Of a stretch of DNA of 64,000 nucleotides, positions 45,623 through 56,114 are shown one piece after another. The notes under the pieces are model-generated. The model did not search any database. It was not told the origin of the DNA and was given only the letters and a program-made list of their open reading frames with translations. Position 1 is the first letter of the stretch. Each line of letters starts with the position of its first letter. Made by a program: the position numbers and the translations under genes. Source of the DNA: Muribaculum sp. (GTDB lineage Bacteria > Bacteroidota > Bacteroidia > Bacteroidales > Muribaculaceae); assembly GCA_023667055.1 (NCBI GenBank), contig JAMPAV010000001.1, positions 559,836-623,835 of the forward strand, read 5' to 3'.

Positions 45623-46753
45623 ATGAAGAATATACTCATCACCGGCGGTGCCGGATTCATCGGGTCCCATGTCGTGCGCCTTTTCGTCAACAAATACCCG
45701 GAATATAATATAGTCAATCTCGACAAACTCACATACGCCGGTAATCTGGCAAACTTAAAGGATATCGAGGATAAGCCAAACTATACATTCGTAAAGGCCG
45801 ACATAGCCGACCTTGACGAGATGCGTCGTGTGATCAGGAATCACAATATCGACGGCATAATTCATTTGGCTGCTGAAAGCCATGTGGACCGTTCCATCAA
45901 GGATCCTTTCACCTTCGCCCGTACAAATGTCGTGGGTACTCTCGCGCTGCTTCAGGCCGCGAAAGAATTCTGGGATGAACTGCCTGAAAAATACGAAGGA
46001 AAAAGATTTTATCATATATCCACCGATGAGGTCTATGGTGCCCTTGAACTGACACATCCGGAGGGTGTGCCTGCACCTTTCACCACCAAGGCATCAAGCA
46101 AGGATGACATGGCCTACGGAACTGAATTTTTCCTCGAGACCACCAAATACAATCCCCACTCGCCCTATTCGGCTTCAAAGGCCTCAAGCGATCATTTCGT
46201 GCGTGCATACCATGACACTTACGGTATGCCGACTATCGTGACAAACTGCTCAAATAATTATGGGCCATATCAGTTTCCCGAGAAATTGATTCCGCTATTC
46301 ATCAACAATATCCGCCACGGCAAGCCTCTGCCGGTGTATGGCAAAGGGGAGAATGTACGCGACTGGCTTTTTGTTGAGGATCACGCCCGTGCCATCGACC
46401 TTATTTTCCACAAGGGCAAGATTGCTGATACCTACAATATCGGAGGATTCAACGAGTGGAAGAATATCGACCTGATTAAGGTTATCATAAAGACCGTTGA
46501 CAGGCTTCTCGGCAATCCTGAGGGAACATCTGAACATCTTATCACATACGTGACCGATCGCCTTGGCCACGACATGCGCTATGCAATCGACAGCCGCAAA
46601 CTTCAGGCTGAACTCGGTTGGGAGCCGTCGTTGCAGTTTGAGGAAGGCATAGAGAAGACAGTACGCTGGTATCTCGACCATCAGGACTGGATGGACAACA
46701 TCACATCCGGCGAGTATGAGAAATATTACGATGACATGTATAAAAACAGATAA
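45623..46753 (+). CDS. rfbB: dTDP-glucose 4,6-dehydratase
   Basis: 376 residues, slightly longer than many RmlB. Removes water from dTDP-glucose to give the 4-keto-6-deoxy sugar, an NAD-dependent extended SDR. LITGGAGFIGSHVVRLF (5-21), HLAAESHVDRSIKDPFTF, the catalytic STDEVYGAL (Asp-Glu pair), YSASKASSDHFVRAYHDTYG (YxxxK), NNYGPYQFPEKLIPLF and VRDWLFVEDHARAIDL. An insert at about 150-175 (APFTTKASSKDDMAYGTEFF) is seen in Bacteroidales forms. Last of the four rhamnose genes. Confidence 0.97.
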   Translation: MKNILITGGAGFIGSHVVRLFVNKYPEYNIVNLDKLTYAGNLANLKDIEDKPNYTFVKADIADLDEMRRVIRNHNIDGIIHLAAESHVDRSIKDPFTFARTNVVGTLALLQAAKEFWDELPEKYEGKRFYHISTDEVYGALELTHPEGVPAPFTTKASSKDDMAYGTEFFLETTKYNPHSPYSASKASSDHFVRAYHDTYGMPTIVTNCSNNYGPYQFPEKLIPLFINNIRHGKPLPVYGKGENVRDWLFVEDHARAIDLIFHKGKIADTYNIGGFNEWKNIDLIKVIIKTVDRLLGNPEGTSEHLITYVTDRLGHDMRYAIDSRKLQAELGWEPSLQFEEGIEKTVRWYLDHQDWMDNITSGEYEKYYDDMYKNR

Positions 46754-46812
46754 ACCGCTAAAATCCCCCATTTCTCAATTTTCAGAAATGGGGGAGGACA
46801 GACAAATATAAA

Positions 46813-48102
46813 ATGAAACACATACTCGTTTTTGCTTATCAGATTTCTCCATTTGCCGGCTCGGAATTTGCCGTCGCGTGGGATTATGTGAAAAACATGA
46901 GTCAGTCTAACAAACTGACTGTCTTGTATGGTGTTTCCGAGGGTTGGCTGGAACTCGGAGATGTCAAGTTGATGCAGGAGTATCTGAGCAATCATGAAGT
47001 AAAGAATGTGGAGTTTGTCCCTGTCTTGCCTGATGAAAAGATCATTAATAAACTTGATAAAATTAAAAAAAGCAAAAACGCGTATTATAAGTTTTATTTT
47101 GCCTATAACCTCTATCATAAACTTGTTGCAAAAGCTGCCAAAGATATAATTGCAAAAGAAAAAATAGACATCATTCATTTCCTTGGACCTATAGGTTACC
47201 ATGAACCCGGTTATTTACAAGAGTTGGGACTTCCTTATATATGGGGCCCTATAGGGGGACTGGCTGTGGCATCCTTCAATCTGCTTCCCGGTTTTTACAC
47301 GATGTCAAGCAAATTGGTGCTGATTGCCAAGGAATTTATCAATGTCTTTCGATATACTTTCAATAAAAGAATACGAAAGGCATTTAAAGACACTGATTTG
47401 CTGATCACATGTCATAGAAAAAATGCTGAGATTTTAGGTCGGATCACCGGAAGAACGGATATTCAGGTTTTCCCCGAAAATGGTATAAGTGAGCTTTTCC
47501 CTCTCAACGACGATAAGTTCTCTTCTCAGGCAATTGAGTGCATTTGGGTAGGAGCCATGTCCAATCACAAATCTCTATACACACTTCTTAGAGCATTAAA
47601 ACTTGTTGATAGAGATGCTCATTTGATTATAAATGTTGTTGGACAGGGCGAATTGCTTGAGACGTTGAAGCGTTTTGCTGAAGACAATGGTATCAGTCAT
47701 TTCTTGCGATGGCACGGATCTATCCCTCGAAGCGATGTTTATGAACTGTTCGACAGATCTCATCTTCATATCATTACCTCAATCAAAGAAGCCAACACCA
47801 CTGTGATATGGGAGGCCATGTCGAAAGGTGTGCCCACTATGTCTCTTCAGCATTCCGGTATGGCTGACACGATCAATGAAAAGAACGGCATACTTATTCC
47901 GGTCAGATCATATAAAGAAGTTTATCACGAGATGGCCCGACAATTATCAGATCTTGTTAAGAATCCGGATAGGTTGAGGACTTTGGCCAATGGCGTTTTG
48001 GAGACGAGAGGGCAATATACATGGGATGAAAGGCGTCGCCGTTGGAATGAGTTCTACGACATGGCCATAGAAGCCCACACCAGGAAACAACACAAGAAAT
48101 AG
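46813..48102 (+). CDS. glycosyltransferase family 4
   Basis: 429 residues. GT-B fold: AYQISPFAGSEFAVAWDYVK at the N-terminus, IDIIHFLGPIGYHEPGYLQ, then PYIWGPIGGLAVA; the C-terminal half has CIWVGAMSNHKSLYTLLRAL and ITSIKEANTTVIWEAMSKGV, where EANTTVIWEAM is an E-x7-E variant. It adds a sugar to the polysaccharide. Last gene of the cluster, ended by a terminator that also serves the convergent rsmA gene. Confidence 0.85.
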   Translation: MKHILVFAYQISPFAGSEFAVAWDYVKNMSQSNKLTVLYGVSEGWLELGDVKLMQEYLSNHEVKNVEFVPVLPDEKIINKLDKIKKSKNAYYKFYFAYNLYHKLVAKAAKDIIAKEKIDIIHFLGPIGYHEPGYLQELGLPYIWGPIGGLAVASFNLLPGFYTMSSKLVLIAKEFINVFRYTFNKRIRKAFKDTDLLITCHRKNAEILGRITGRTDIQVFPENGISELFPLNDDKFSSQAIECIWVGAMSNHKSLYTLLRALKLVDRDAHLIINVVGQGELLETLKRFAEDNGISHFLRWHGSIPRSDVYELFDRSHLHIITSIKEANTTVIWEAMSKGVPTMSLQHSGMADTINEKNGILIPVRSYKEVYHEMARQLSDLVKNPDRLRTLANGVLETRGQYTWDERRRRWNEFYDMAIEAHTRKQHKK

Positions 48103-48135
48103 ACAGCAATACGCTGTGTGGATGATGAATGAAAA

Positions 48136-48165
48136 GACGGTGCATGTGTATGCACCGTCTTTTTT
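48136..48165. terminator. bidirectional terminator between polysaccharide cluster and rsmA
   Basis: GACGGTGCA / TGCACCGTC perfect 9-bp stem with a 6-base loop, TTTTTT on the plus side and TTTTC on the minus side. Confidence 0.9.
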
Positions 48166-48167
48166 CA

Positions 48168-48968
48168 TTATATATGCTGTGTCAGATAGATAAATTGCTC
48201 TACCGACAGCTGTTCCGGTCTTTCCTTAAGAATCGGATCCTCAAGTAGTGGAGAACTGGGTGTAATCATACCCGATAAGGAGTTTCTTAAGGTCTTTCGT
48301 CGTTGCCCGAAGGCTGTCTTTACCACTGTCTTGAACTTCTTTTCATCCACGCCTAAAGTGGTGCGGCTGTTGCGCACGAGCCGAAGCACTCCGCTTCTAA
48401 CCTTTGGAGGAGGTGAAAACACTCCCGGTTCCACCGTGAATATATATTCGCAGTCATACCATGCCTGTAGAAGTACCGATAGAATACCATATACCTTGGA
48501 GCCGGGAGCCGAACAGATACGCTCCGCTACCTCCTTTTGCAACATACCGGCTACGACGGGAATTTTTTCCTTGTAATCGAGAGCCTTGAAGAAAATCTGC
48601 GATGATATGTTGTAGGGATAGTTGCCTATGAGCACAAATTCCCCATCCATTATCTCACTGAGATTTAATTTCAGGAAATCACCCTCCAATACCTTCAGAC
48701 CCGGCTTGCGACGGTGTAGATACTCCACGCTTTCGGTGTCAATCTCAATGGCAGTTACATCGCGTCCGGAGGCTACAAGATAATCTGTCAGCACTCCCAT
48801 GCCCGGCCCGATTTCGAGAACCGGCAGGTTGCCGTAAGCTTCAGCTGCAGTCTCTCCATATTTGGAGGCGAGTTCCTCAGGAGAAATTGTATCAACGATT
48901 TTCTCGGCTGTGTGAAGGTCGGTCAGAAAGTGCTGGCCCAAGGCCTTTTTTGCCTTTACCTCTTTCAT
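48168..48968 (-). CDS. rsmA: 16S rRNA (adenine1518/1519-N6)-dimethyltransferase
   Basis: 266 residues. Dimethylates the two adenines of the 16S helix-45 loop late in small-subunit assembly. [20 protein letters not shown] at the start, SAM-binding [28 protein letters not shown], and catalytic loop [14 protein letters not shown] (NYPYN in place of the common NLPYN). [16 protein letters not shown] is also typical. Its ATG overlaps the stop of the C1 peptidase gene by 4 bases (ATGA). Confidence 0.97.
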   Translation of the reverse strand: MKEVKAKKALGQHFLTDLHTAEKIVDTISPEELASKYGETAAEAYGNLPVLEIGPGMGVLTDYLVASGRDVTAIEIDTESVEYLHRRKPGLKVLEGDFLKLNLSEIMDGEFVLIGNYPYNISSQIFFKALDYKEKIPVVAGMLQKEVAERICSAPGSKVYGILSVLLQAWYDCEYIFTVEPGVFSPPPKVRSGVLRLVRNSRTTLGVDEKKFKTVVKTAFGQRRKTLRNSLSGMITPSSPLLEDPILKERPEQLSVEQFIYLTQHI

Positions 48969-50200
48969 TTCAGACCCACTTTCTTGGCTATTGCAGAGGG
49001 GACTGCTGACTTGTTGACCATGATGTCAAGAGTCTTTTCAAGGAAATAGGGTTCGGATACGTAGATATAGCCGTTGTAGAGCTGATTTGTATCCCATGAA
49101 TTCTTAACCTTGTAGTAGCGGTTGCCTTCCTGGTCGGTGGCGTATCCTACGATTGTCATTCCATGGTCGTCGGTGGTTTCTTTGTTCTCGAAAGTGCGCT
49201 GGCGGTCTTCCTGTGTCACTTTGCGTTCTTTCACCGGACCCTTTATGTCGTATTGCATGGCATCACGGTCGGAATCTGAGAGCTGAGTCCAGCGGGCCAC
49301 TTCTGCATTATCCATGTCTTCCATTGGCTTTTTTTCCGGAAGCACGGCATATCCCTTGCGCCATTTGAAACCCTTTTCACTCACGTCGGCTGCCCAACCA
49401 ATTGTGTAGCCGTTGTCGAGAGCATCATCCACTATCTGCTTCATTTCCTCCATAGGCACATTGATGCACTCCGACCAAAGCCAATTGTCGGCAATTTCCA
49501 TTGCGAATGGTTTGTAGAATGGATGATGGGTGTAGCTTGTGAATGAAACGTATTCCTCCGGCACTATCTTCATCTCCTTGGCAAAGGATTGAGGAGTATA
49601 GGTCTTGCCATTGTAGGTGAATGACTCCACTGCCGGTCCGAGATAGGCGTCAAGAATGCCTATGAAGCCTGGAAGCCATGCTGTGCTAAGTTTCTTGTTG
49701 GGGTTGCTCTTTATGGCGTTTAGATAACCCTCAAGGGCTGTTGCCATTTCATAATGCGAATGTTTGTCCTCGCCGTAGTTGAGTCCGGCATAAACCTCCT
49801 CCGGCACCACTCCATAATTGTCCATTGCATATATCACGTCGGCAAAGGAGCCTCCCTGGGCAAAGTTGATTTTGCCGTCGGTCATGATATATTTCTTGGC
49901 CTTGTCAATATAGCAGTTTCTCACGGTCCACATCTCAGATATGTCAAGTTCCGGTCCCCCCTTGCGCATCACGTCATCCTCCACCATGGAAGTCCCGGAG
50001 AATGCCCAGCATGTGCCGGATTTGTTCTGGTCCTTTACGGATGTGGTTTTGTTGACTTTTACATCTGTGAATTTGAAACCCGTTGAGTCGGGAATCTCAA
50101 TTTTTGGATCCGCCTGGCTCGCACGATACATGTCCATGTCGGTGGCATTTGCACATAACGTTGCGGCGGCAAGGGCCAAAAGTGTCATTGAAGTTTTCAT
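48965..50200 (-). CDS. secreted papain-like (C1B, PepC-type) cysteine peptidase
   Basis: 411 residues with a signal peptide ([19 protein letters not shown]). Active site: Gln58, Cys64 in [14 protein letters not shown], then His in [15 protein letters not shown] and Asn in YKVKNSWDT near the end. The layout fits the bleomycin hydrolase/PepC group, but with an export signal, as in Bacteroidales homologues. It would digest peptides in the periplasm. It lies between the MFS transporter and rsmA in a minus-strand run; overlap of 4 bases with rsmA suggests coupling. A TGTCATTT spacer repeat precedes it. Confidence 0.88.
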   Translation of the reverse strand: MKTSMTLLALAAATLCANATDMDMYRASQADPKIEIPDSTGFKFTDVKVNKTTSVKDQNKSGTCWAFSGTSMVEDDVMRKGGPELDISEMWTVRNCYIDKAKKYIMTDGKINFAQGGSFADVIYAMDNYGVVPEEVYAGLNYGEDKHSHYEMATALEGYLNAIKSNPNKKLSTAWLPGFIGILDAYLGPAVESFTYNGKTYTPQSFAKEMKIVPEEYVSFTSYTHHPFYKPFAMEIADNWLWSECINVPMEEMKQIVDDALDNGYTIGWAADVSEKGFKWRKGYAVLPEKKPMEDMDNAEVARWTQLSDSDRDAMQYDIKGPVKERKVTQEDRQRTFENKETTDDHGMTIVGYATDQEGNRYYKVKNSWDTNQLYNGYIYVSEPYFLEKTLDIMVNKSAVPSAIAKKVGLK

Positions 50201-50274
50201 TATATTTATTCTTTTAATTTGTCATTTCGTCATTTTATCATTTTGTCATTTGACATCATGACAATTTGCAATTT

Positions 50275-51588
50275 TCAAGTGTTGATTTTTAATTCCGTCA
50301 AGGATGACTTTATGGCGCGACAAGCGATGAATGTGATCACACAGCATCCCATCACAAACCAGAAATATATTTCAAATGGATTGCCGACGCTGAATCCTGC
50401 AAAACCTATTTCCTGGATTTTCTCGAAAATCCAGCCTGCGGCCATACCGGGAATCATTATTCCGGCCATTGAGAAAGCAATACAGAATGCATAGTGTGAA
50501 GTCTCCGACTCTCCCTGTGCAAAATATATCATATACATCATGAGTGCCGTAAGACCGAATCCATATCCAAACTGTTCGATGCCTATGGCCACGCAGACAA
50601 GCCGGAAATCTGTGTCAGGCCAGATGGCAAGAAAGCAATACACCACGCATGGAAGTGCCAAGGCACAGGCCATAGGCCAAAGCCATCTTTTGAGTCCGCC
50701 ATGTCCTATCGCTATTCCTCCAAGCACACCACCGGCCAGCAATGCAATAACACCTACGGTGCCGTTTGCAACCCCTATCTCGGTGAGAGTAAGTCCTAAC
50801 CCACCTTCCGACAAGGGGCTTTTCAGGAAAATTGCCACCATCTTCGCACACATAGCCTCAGGCAAGCGGAAAAGCAGCATAAACGACAAGGCTGCCGCTA
50901 TGTGGCGCTTCTTGAAAAAAGTGGAGAATGTGAGAAAAAAGTTTCTTGCCACTTCGGATGGAGAATCGGCTCCGATAGGCTTGTCGTCGGTAAGTTTGGG
51001 AAGGGTTCTCGTATGCCATAGCCATATAGCAAAAAACACCGCTGTCAGACAATAAAATACCATGGCCCAAGCCCCGGATGGAGCCATTCCTTTTGCCTCT
51101 AAGCATCCGGCAAGCAACGTTAGCCCCCCTTGTCCGATGACAGTGGCCACCTTATAAAATGTAGAGCGGATACCCACGAAGTCAGCCTGCTGTTTTTCGG
51201 AGAGCGCAAGCATATAGAAGCCATCGGCTGCGATATCGTGTGTGGCTGAGAAAAAGGACATGCATGCGAATACGCTCAGTGTGGAAGCAAAGAAAAACGA
51301 AGTGGGCAGCAAAAATGCCACAGCGAGCATGGTCAGAGTCATCATCAGCTGCATACAAAGCGTCCAATTCCTCTTGGTGGAGAATATATCGATGAAAGGA
51401 CTCCAGAAAGGACGTATCATCCATGGGAGCGACAGCAAACCGGTCCAGGCGGTGATCTCCGGTATGGAGATGCCCATCTCACAATAGAAGAGCACGGGAA
51501 GTGTGTTGACAGCACAATAAGGGATTCCCTCGGCTATATATAGCGAGGGAATCCATTTCCAGGGAGTGATGTTTGCAGTCAGATTCAT
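50275..51588 (-). CDS. AmpG-like MFS transporter
   Basis: 437 residues, about 12 membrane segments. Start [20 protein letters not shown] then [20 protein letters not shown] and [20 protein letters not shown] are typical of AmpG/SLC33-like permeases, which import anhydro-muropeptides; [17 protein letters not shown] is the conserved D..A.DG motif of this group. Its substrate could be a muropeptide or other small molecule. The ATG overlaps the fumarase stop by 4 bases. Confidence 0.85.
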   Translation of the reverse strand: MNLTANITPWKWIPSLYIAEGIPYCAVNTLPVLFYCEMGISIPEITAWTGLLSLPWMIRPFWSPFIDIFSTKRNWTLCMQLMMTLTMLAVAFLLPTSFFFASTLSVFACMSFFSATHDIAADGFYMLALSEKQQADFVGIRSTFYKVATVIGQGGLTLLAGCLEAKGMAPSGAWAMVFYCLTAVFFAIWLWHTRTLPKLTDDKPIGADSPSEVARNFFLTFSTFFKKRHIAAALSFMLLFRLPEAMCAKMVAIFLKSPLSEGGLGLTLTEIGVANGTVGVIALLAGGVLGGIAIGHGGLKRWLWPMACALALPCVVYCFLAIWPDTDFRLVCVAIGIEQFGYGFGLTALMMYMIYFAQGESETSHYAFCIAFSMAGIMIPGMAAGWIFEKIQEIGFAGFSVGNPFEIYFWFVMGCCVITFIACRAIKSSLTELKINT

Positions 51589-53222
51589 GCAAGCGGACAG
51601 CGTGGTTTCAGCTGCTTGAAGAAGTCATTACCCTTGTTATCCACAAGGATGAAGGCCGGGAAGTCTTCAACTTCTATTTTCCAGATTGCTTCCATGCCAA
51701 GTTCGGGATATTCGAGAAGTTCCACATTCTTAATGGAATTCTTGGCAAGAATTGCTGCCGGTCCTCCGATTGAGCCGAGATAGAAACCGCCATGTTTCTT
51801 GCAGGCGTCGGTCACCTGTTGTGAACGGTTGCCCTTGGCAATCATTATCATGGATCCGCCGGCGGCCTGGAACTGGTCAACGTATGGATCCATGCGTCCG
51901 GCAGTGGTGGGTCCAAATGAGCCGGAGGCATATCCTTCCGGTTTCTTGGCGGGACCTGCATAATAGATGGGGTGTTCTTTCAGATAGTCGGGCATCGGTT
52001 CGCCGGCATCCAGACGTTCCTTAATCTTGGCGTGTGCAATGTCGCGGCCCACGATTATTGTTCCGTTGAGTGAAAGACGGGTGGATACCGGATATTTGTC
52101 AAGGTCGGCAAGCACTTCGGCCATCGGGCGGTTGAGGTCGATCTTCACCACCTCTCCTTCGCCCGCCTTGCGGAGTTCTTCCGGAATAAGTTCACCTGGG
52201 TTTTCATCAAGTTTCTCAATCCAAAGACCATCTTTGTTGATCTTAGCTTTGACATTGCGGTCGGCGGAGCAGCTCACACCCATTCCGACGGGACATGAAG
52301 CGCCATGACGAGGCAGACGGATCACGCGGATGTCGTGGGCGAAATATTTGCCGCCAAACTGTGCGCCGAGGCCAATGCAATGAGCCGCTTCAAGAAGTTC
52401 CTTTTCAAGTTCCACATCGCGGAATGCACGGCCATATTCGTTGCCGGAAGTCGGAAGATTGTCGAAATATTTCACTGAGGCTTTCTTCACAACCTCAAGA
52501 TTCTTCTCAGCGCTGGTGCCACCAATCACAAAGGCAATGTGGTATGGAGGGCAGGCGGCTGTGCCGAGGGTCTTCATCTTCTCTATAAGGAAGGGCACGA
52601 GAGTCTTCTTGTTGAGAATGGCCTTTGTCTCCTGATAGAGGTATGTTTTGTTGGCGGAGCCTCCACCCTTGGCTACAAAAAGGAATTTGTATTCATTGCC
52701 TTCAGTGGCATGTATGTCGATTTGTGCCGGAAGATTACAGCCGGTGTTGACTTCATCATACATGTTGAGGGGTGCATTCTGCGAATAGCGTAGATTGTTT
52801 TCTGTGTATGTTTTATACACACCGAGAGAAATCTTTTCCTCATCGTCGCATCCGGTCCAGACATTCTGTCCCTTATAGGCGGCGCATATCGAAGTGCCGG
52901 TGTCCTGACAGAAGGGAAGCACACCCTTTGATGCGATGTCGGCATTGCGAAGCATGGTGAGCGCTACGAACTTGTCGTTTTCTGACGCTTCTGGGTCATG
53001 AAGGATTTTGGCCACCATCTCATTGTGCTCTCTGCGGAGCATGAATGAGCAATCGTGGGAAGCCGCATTGGCTATGATTGTTAATGCCTCCGGATCCACC
53101 ACGAGCATCTCGTGGCCGTTCCAGTCTTCGGTCTTTACGTAGTCGCTTGTGATGAGCTTATATTCCGTGGTGTCGGGGCCAAGCTCAAACGGCTTCTGGT
53201 AGTGAAAAGGTTTTGTTGCCAT
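51585..53222 (-). CDS. fumA: fumarate hydratase, class I (Fe-S)
   Basis: 545 residues, the single-chain class I form like FumA/FumB of E. coli. It interconverts malate and fumarate using a [4Fe-4S] cluster; in Bacteroidales it feeds the succinate pathway. Cluster-binding Cys are plausible in [21 protein letters not shown] and [29 protein letters not shown] and [20 protein letters not shown] belong to the C-terminal beta domain. Together with pckA it supplies the reductive branch toward succinate. Overlaps the MFS gene. Confidence 0.95.
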   Translation of the reverse strand: MATKPFHYQKPFELGPDTTEYKLITSDYVKTEDWNGHEMLVVDPEALTIIANAASHDCSFMLRREHNEMVAKILHDPEASENDKFVALTMLRNADIASKGVLPFCQDTGTSICAAYKGQNVWTGCDDEEKISLGVYKTYTENNLRYSQNAPLNMYDEVNTGCNLPAQIDIHATEGNEYKFLFVAKGGGSANKTYLYQETKAILNKKTLVPFLIEKMKTLGTAACPPYHIAFVIGGTSAEKNLEVVKKASVKYFDNLPTSGNEYGRAFRDVELEKELLEAAHCIGLGAQFGGKYFAHDIRVIRLPRHGASCPVGMGVSCSADRNVKAKINKDGLWIEKLDENPGELIPEELRKAGEGEVVKIDLNRPMAEVLADLDKYPVSTRLSLNGTIIVGRDIAHAKIKERLDAGEPMPDYLKEHPIYYAGPAKKPEGYASGSFGPTTAGRMDPYVDQFQAAGGSMIMIAKGNRSQQVTDACKKHGGFYLGSIGGPAAILAKNSIKNVELLEYPELGMEAIWKIEVEDFPAFILVDNKGNDFFKQLKPRCPLA

Positions 53223-53267
53223 TTGTCTATAGTGTATGGTTGAATAATTTATATTGTCTTGTCGCTG

Positions 53268-54341
53268 TTACATCTTCCCAACTTCGACCAATGCTCCTGT
53301 GACAGGGTCGAATGTGGCAAACGATGGTTCTTTTTTGTCGGTAAATAGAGATGGGTCAAGTCCGAATTGAGTGCCGAATTGGGAAAATTGAATTTCCTTG
53401 TCAAACAATTTCTTGCCAAGTAATGAAAGTGTCACTTGAGCGCTTCCGGGAAGGTTGTAAACCACCGCATTTTTTGGAATCTTCTTTTCCTCACCCTTGG
53501 AGTCAACCGGCAACTTTGCCTGATTTAAAATACTTGTCTCCACATATACGGCATCGCCCGACAGATCATCTGAATCTACAAAACCCGCAAAATCAGACAA
53601 TCGGAACAGTATTTCCTTGCCTTCGCTTTCGGGAATGAATGTGAATTTCCGTGTCACGTATTCAGAGGTGACACTCCCTGTAAATGCATTTGTCAGGGCT
53701 GATTCTTGTTGCGCAAGGGAATTGAGCATCAGTTCCAACTGTTTCCCATCTGTCGGCATTGTGTCTGCGGTGCCTCTCGTCAGCGACAGACGGGACTCTC
53801 TTACCTCCATGAGTGATTCCGCAAGAAGTTGAGCTTGTCTGGCAGGACTTTGCGATGCCACAAAGTCTTCATCCACAAATTCAAGATATTCCCGTCCGGT
53901 TGGCCACTTTGTTTGGCTGTCTGATGTATTCTGTCTGCTGTCCGCTGCGGGTCGTGATTGGGTCTCTTTATTTATGGCGAGAAGCATCCCGTCTGCATCT
54001 ACTGCTACAAAAGTCAGCGCGCCCGGTTTCAGCTGCATCAAATATTGTGTTTCCGAATCCGGAACACCGTATGGGGTGACTTTCACTTCGGTGATCTCCC
54101 ATTTTTCAGCATCTTCTCTCACGACATTGTCGTTGCCGATCGACTTTTTTGCATATAGGAAAAACGGACCTTGCTTTGCAACCTGGTGGCGTGCCGTGAT
54201 TTCCACTTCGAGTGCTGTCAGCGGCAGGGAATAGACGATACCGTATTCATTGGATTTTTCGGCTGTCAATATTTTTGTGTTCTGTGCGCCGGCTATTGTG
54301 GCGGATGCAATCATGGCGGCGGTGATAACTTTTTTTATCAT
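53268..54341 (-). CDS. DUF4831 family secreted protein
   Basis: 357 residues from the ATG at 54341, chosen because MIKKVITAAMIASATIAGAQ is a standard signal peptide; an ATG at 54374 only adds MTLLITNTIKA. The body has YSLPLTALEVEITARHQVAK, GPFFLYAKKSIG and TPYGVPDSETQYLMQLKPGA, the pattern of DUF4831, and SRLSLTRGTADTMPTDGKQL later. The role is not known. It follows the nnrDE gene by about 48 bases and precedes fumarase by 45, so it is probably in the same transcript. Confidence 0.85.
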   Translation of the reverse strand: MIKKVITAAMIASATIAGAQNTKILTAEKSNEYGIVYSLPLTALEVEITARHQVAKQGPFFLYAKKSIGNDNVVREDAEKWEITEVKVTPYGVPDSETQYLMQLKPGALTFVAVDADGMLLAINKETQSRPAADSRQNTSDSQTKWPTGREYLEFVDEDFVASQSPARQAQLLAESLMEVRESRLSLTRGTADTMPTDGKQLELMLNSLAQQESALTNAFTGSVTSEYVTRKFTFIPESEGKEILFRLSDFAGFVDSDDLSGDAVYVETSILNQAKLPVDSKGEEKKIPKNAVVYNLPGSAQVTLSLLGKKLFDKEIQFSQFGTQFGLDPSLFTDKKEPSFATFDPVTGALVEVGKM

Positions 54342-54389
54342 GGCTTTTATGGTATTCGTAATTAAGAGTGTCATGCAGAATTGAATGTA

Positions 54390-55913
54390 TCAGACGCTGC
54401 GGTCTATTATGGCTTTGATGGCACGCCCGAGCCTGTCGGAGATATCGGAGGCCACTACTCCGTATTCGCCGATTTCATCAGAGGCAATGTCTCCCGCCAA
54501 CCCGTGCACGAAGACACCGATTGTGGCTGCATGTTCGGGTTGGTATCCCTGGGCCATGAATGATGCAATCACTCCGGTCAGGACATCGCCGGCGCCTGCA
54601 GTGGCCATTCCGGCATTGCCGGTGGAGTTGAAATATACTTTCCCGGTGGGACGCACTATCATGGTGAAGTGGCTTTTGAGCACTATCACAATATTGTAGT
54701 GTCGAGACATTTCCACTGCTTTTTTTAAACGCTGTTCGGAAGATGATTGTTCGCCAAAAAGTCTGTCGAACTCGCCTATGTGAGGTGTTATTACGGTTCG
54801 TGGCGGAAGCATGGAAAGCAATGCGGGGCGCTTCACTATGCAGTTCAATGCATCGGCATCAAGCACAAGTGGCGACTTGCACGTCTTCAGAAGCGATTCG
54901 AGGGCGTTTACGGTGGCCTCACCAGTGCCTATGCCGGGGCCTGCAGCCACGGCCTGATGGGTGTGGTGAAGGATCATGTCGCTTATGATGCGGTCGTTTC
55001 TGTCCGGCTCAAACATTGCCTCAGGCACTGCTGTCTGGAGAATTGTCATCGCTGTGCGCGGGGCATGCACAGTGGCAAGTCCGGCTCCGCATTTTAAGGT
55101 GGATTTGGCGCAGAGCACTGCTGCCCCCATCATGCCGAGACTCCCCGCAAATATCATTGCGGAGCCAAAATCTCTTTTCGCACTGAAGGGATGCCTTGGA
55201 TGAAGCAGTGGCCTGATGGTCCGGCTTTCTATCAGAAGCCAATCGGAAGCCATGCTTTTCATTGCCTTTGAGTCAATGTCAATGTCGAGTATCTTCCACT
55301 CCCCGAGTATATCTGCATGTTCGGCAAAGAAGAAAGAAAGTTTCGGGAATTGGAATGTTAGCGTGAGGTTGGCATGGACCATGTCGCGAAATTTGGAGTC
55401 TGCGTTCCATTCGCCCGCAAGCCCGGAAGGAATGTCAATGCTTATCACGTAGGCACCAGATTCGTTTATCAGGCGGGCTAAAGAGGCAAATCCTCCGCTG
55501 AGAGGTTCTCGCAGCCCTGATCCGAAAAGTCCGTCGATTATCACATCTTCTTCATTCAGGTGCGGGGGATTGAAGGAAGTTGTGATTTCCCTGAACTTGA
55601 TGCCCTGTACTTCTGATAACTTTTTTTTCTGTTGCTCACAGTCGTCGGAGAGTTCTCCTTTCACGTTGAAGAGATACACGTCAATGTTGGAATATCCCTG
55701 TTCGGAAAGGATGCGGCAGATGGCCAAAGCGTCTCCCCCGTTGTTGCCAGGGCCTGCCATGGCTACTATTCTTTGGCTTGGTAGAATCCTGGATGCTATC
55801 TCCTTTGCTGCCGCGTTGGCGGCTCTCTCCATCAGTGTGAGAGAATCAATGCCCTGTGCTTCGCATGTGGCGATATCAAGGTCTTTTATATTTCGGGAAC
55901 TGAAAATTTTCAT
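54390..55913 (-). CDS. nnrD: bifunctional NAD(P)H-hydrate epimerase / ADP-dependent dehydratase
   Basis: 507 residues: N-terminal YjeF_N epimerase (1-215, with MAGPGNNGGDALAICR and DGLFGSGLREPLSGGF) and C-terminal ribokinase-like ADP-dependent dehydratase (about 225-507, with GSLGMMGAAVLCAKSTLKCG, AAGPGIGTG, LVLDADALN, TPHIGEFDRL and NAGMATAGAGDVLTGVIAS). The fused enzyme repairs hydrated NADH and NADPH. First gene of the minus-strand run to rsmA, with a well-formed promoter at 55968-55999. Confidence 0.96.
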   Translation of the reverse strand: MKIFSSRNIKDLDIATCEAQGIDSLTLMERAANAAAKEIASRILPSQRIVAMAGPGNNGGDALAICRILSEQGYSNIDVYLFNVKGELSDDCEQQKKKLSEVQGIKFREITTSFNPPHLNEEDVIIDGLFGSGLREPLSGGFASLARLINESGAYVISIDIPSGLAGEWNADSKFRDMVHANLTLTFQFPKLSFFFAEHADILGEWKILDIDIDSKAMKSMASDWLLIESRTIRPLLHPRHPFSAKRDFGSAMIFAGSLGMMGAAVLCAKSTLKCGAGLATVHAPRTAMTILQTAVPEAMFEPDRNDRIISDMILHHTHQAVAAGPGIGTGEATVNALESLLKTCKSPLVLDADALNCIVKRPALLSMLPPRTVITPHIGEFDRLFGEQSSSEQRLKKAVEMSRHYNIVIVLKSHFTMIVRPTGKVYFNSTGNAGMATAGAGDVLTGVIASFMAQGYQPEHAATIGVFVHGLAGDIASDEIGEYGVVASDISDRLGRAIKAIIDRSV

Positions 55914-55967
55914 GTCTTATTAATCGGACTTATAGGTCCGTTTGTTGTAATTTCGTGTTTCGGACTA

Positions 55968-55999
55968 CAAATTTAGCCAAAAATGCCGATTTTTCCAAA
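55968..55999 (-). promoter_or_regulatory. promoter of the nnrD-rsmA run
   Basis: TTTG (55999-55996), 20 bases, TAAATTTG (55975-55968) on the minus strand: a full match to the consensus; leader about 45 nt. Confidence 0.8.
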
Positions 56000-56029
56000 A
56001 AGGATAGTGTAAGTTTGGAAAATAATCGT

Positions 56030-56037
56030 TAAATTTG
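56030..56037 (+). promoter_or_regulatory. promoter -7 element of the aldolase gene
   Basis: TAAATTTG followed by CATAG, 78 bases before the aldolase ATG. The -33 element is not clear. Confidence 0.55.
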
Positions 56038-56114
56038 CATAGTATTTTAATATATAACCCCCGCATGATGACCTCTGAAGAGAGTTTCATACGCGGATAA
56101 ACGTTTTAGGTAAA

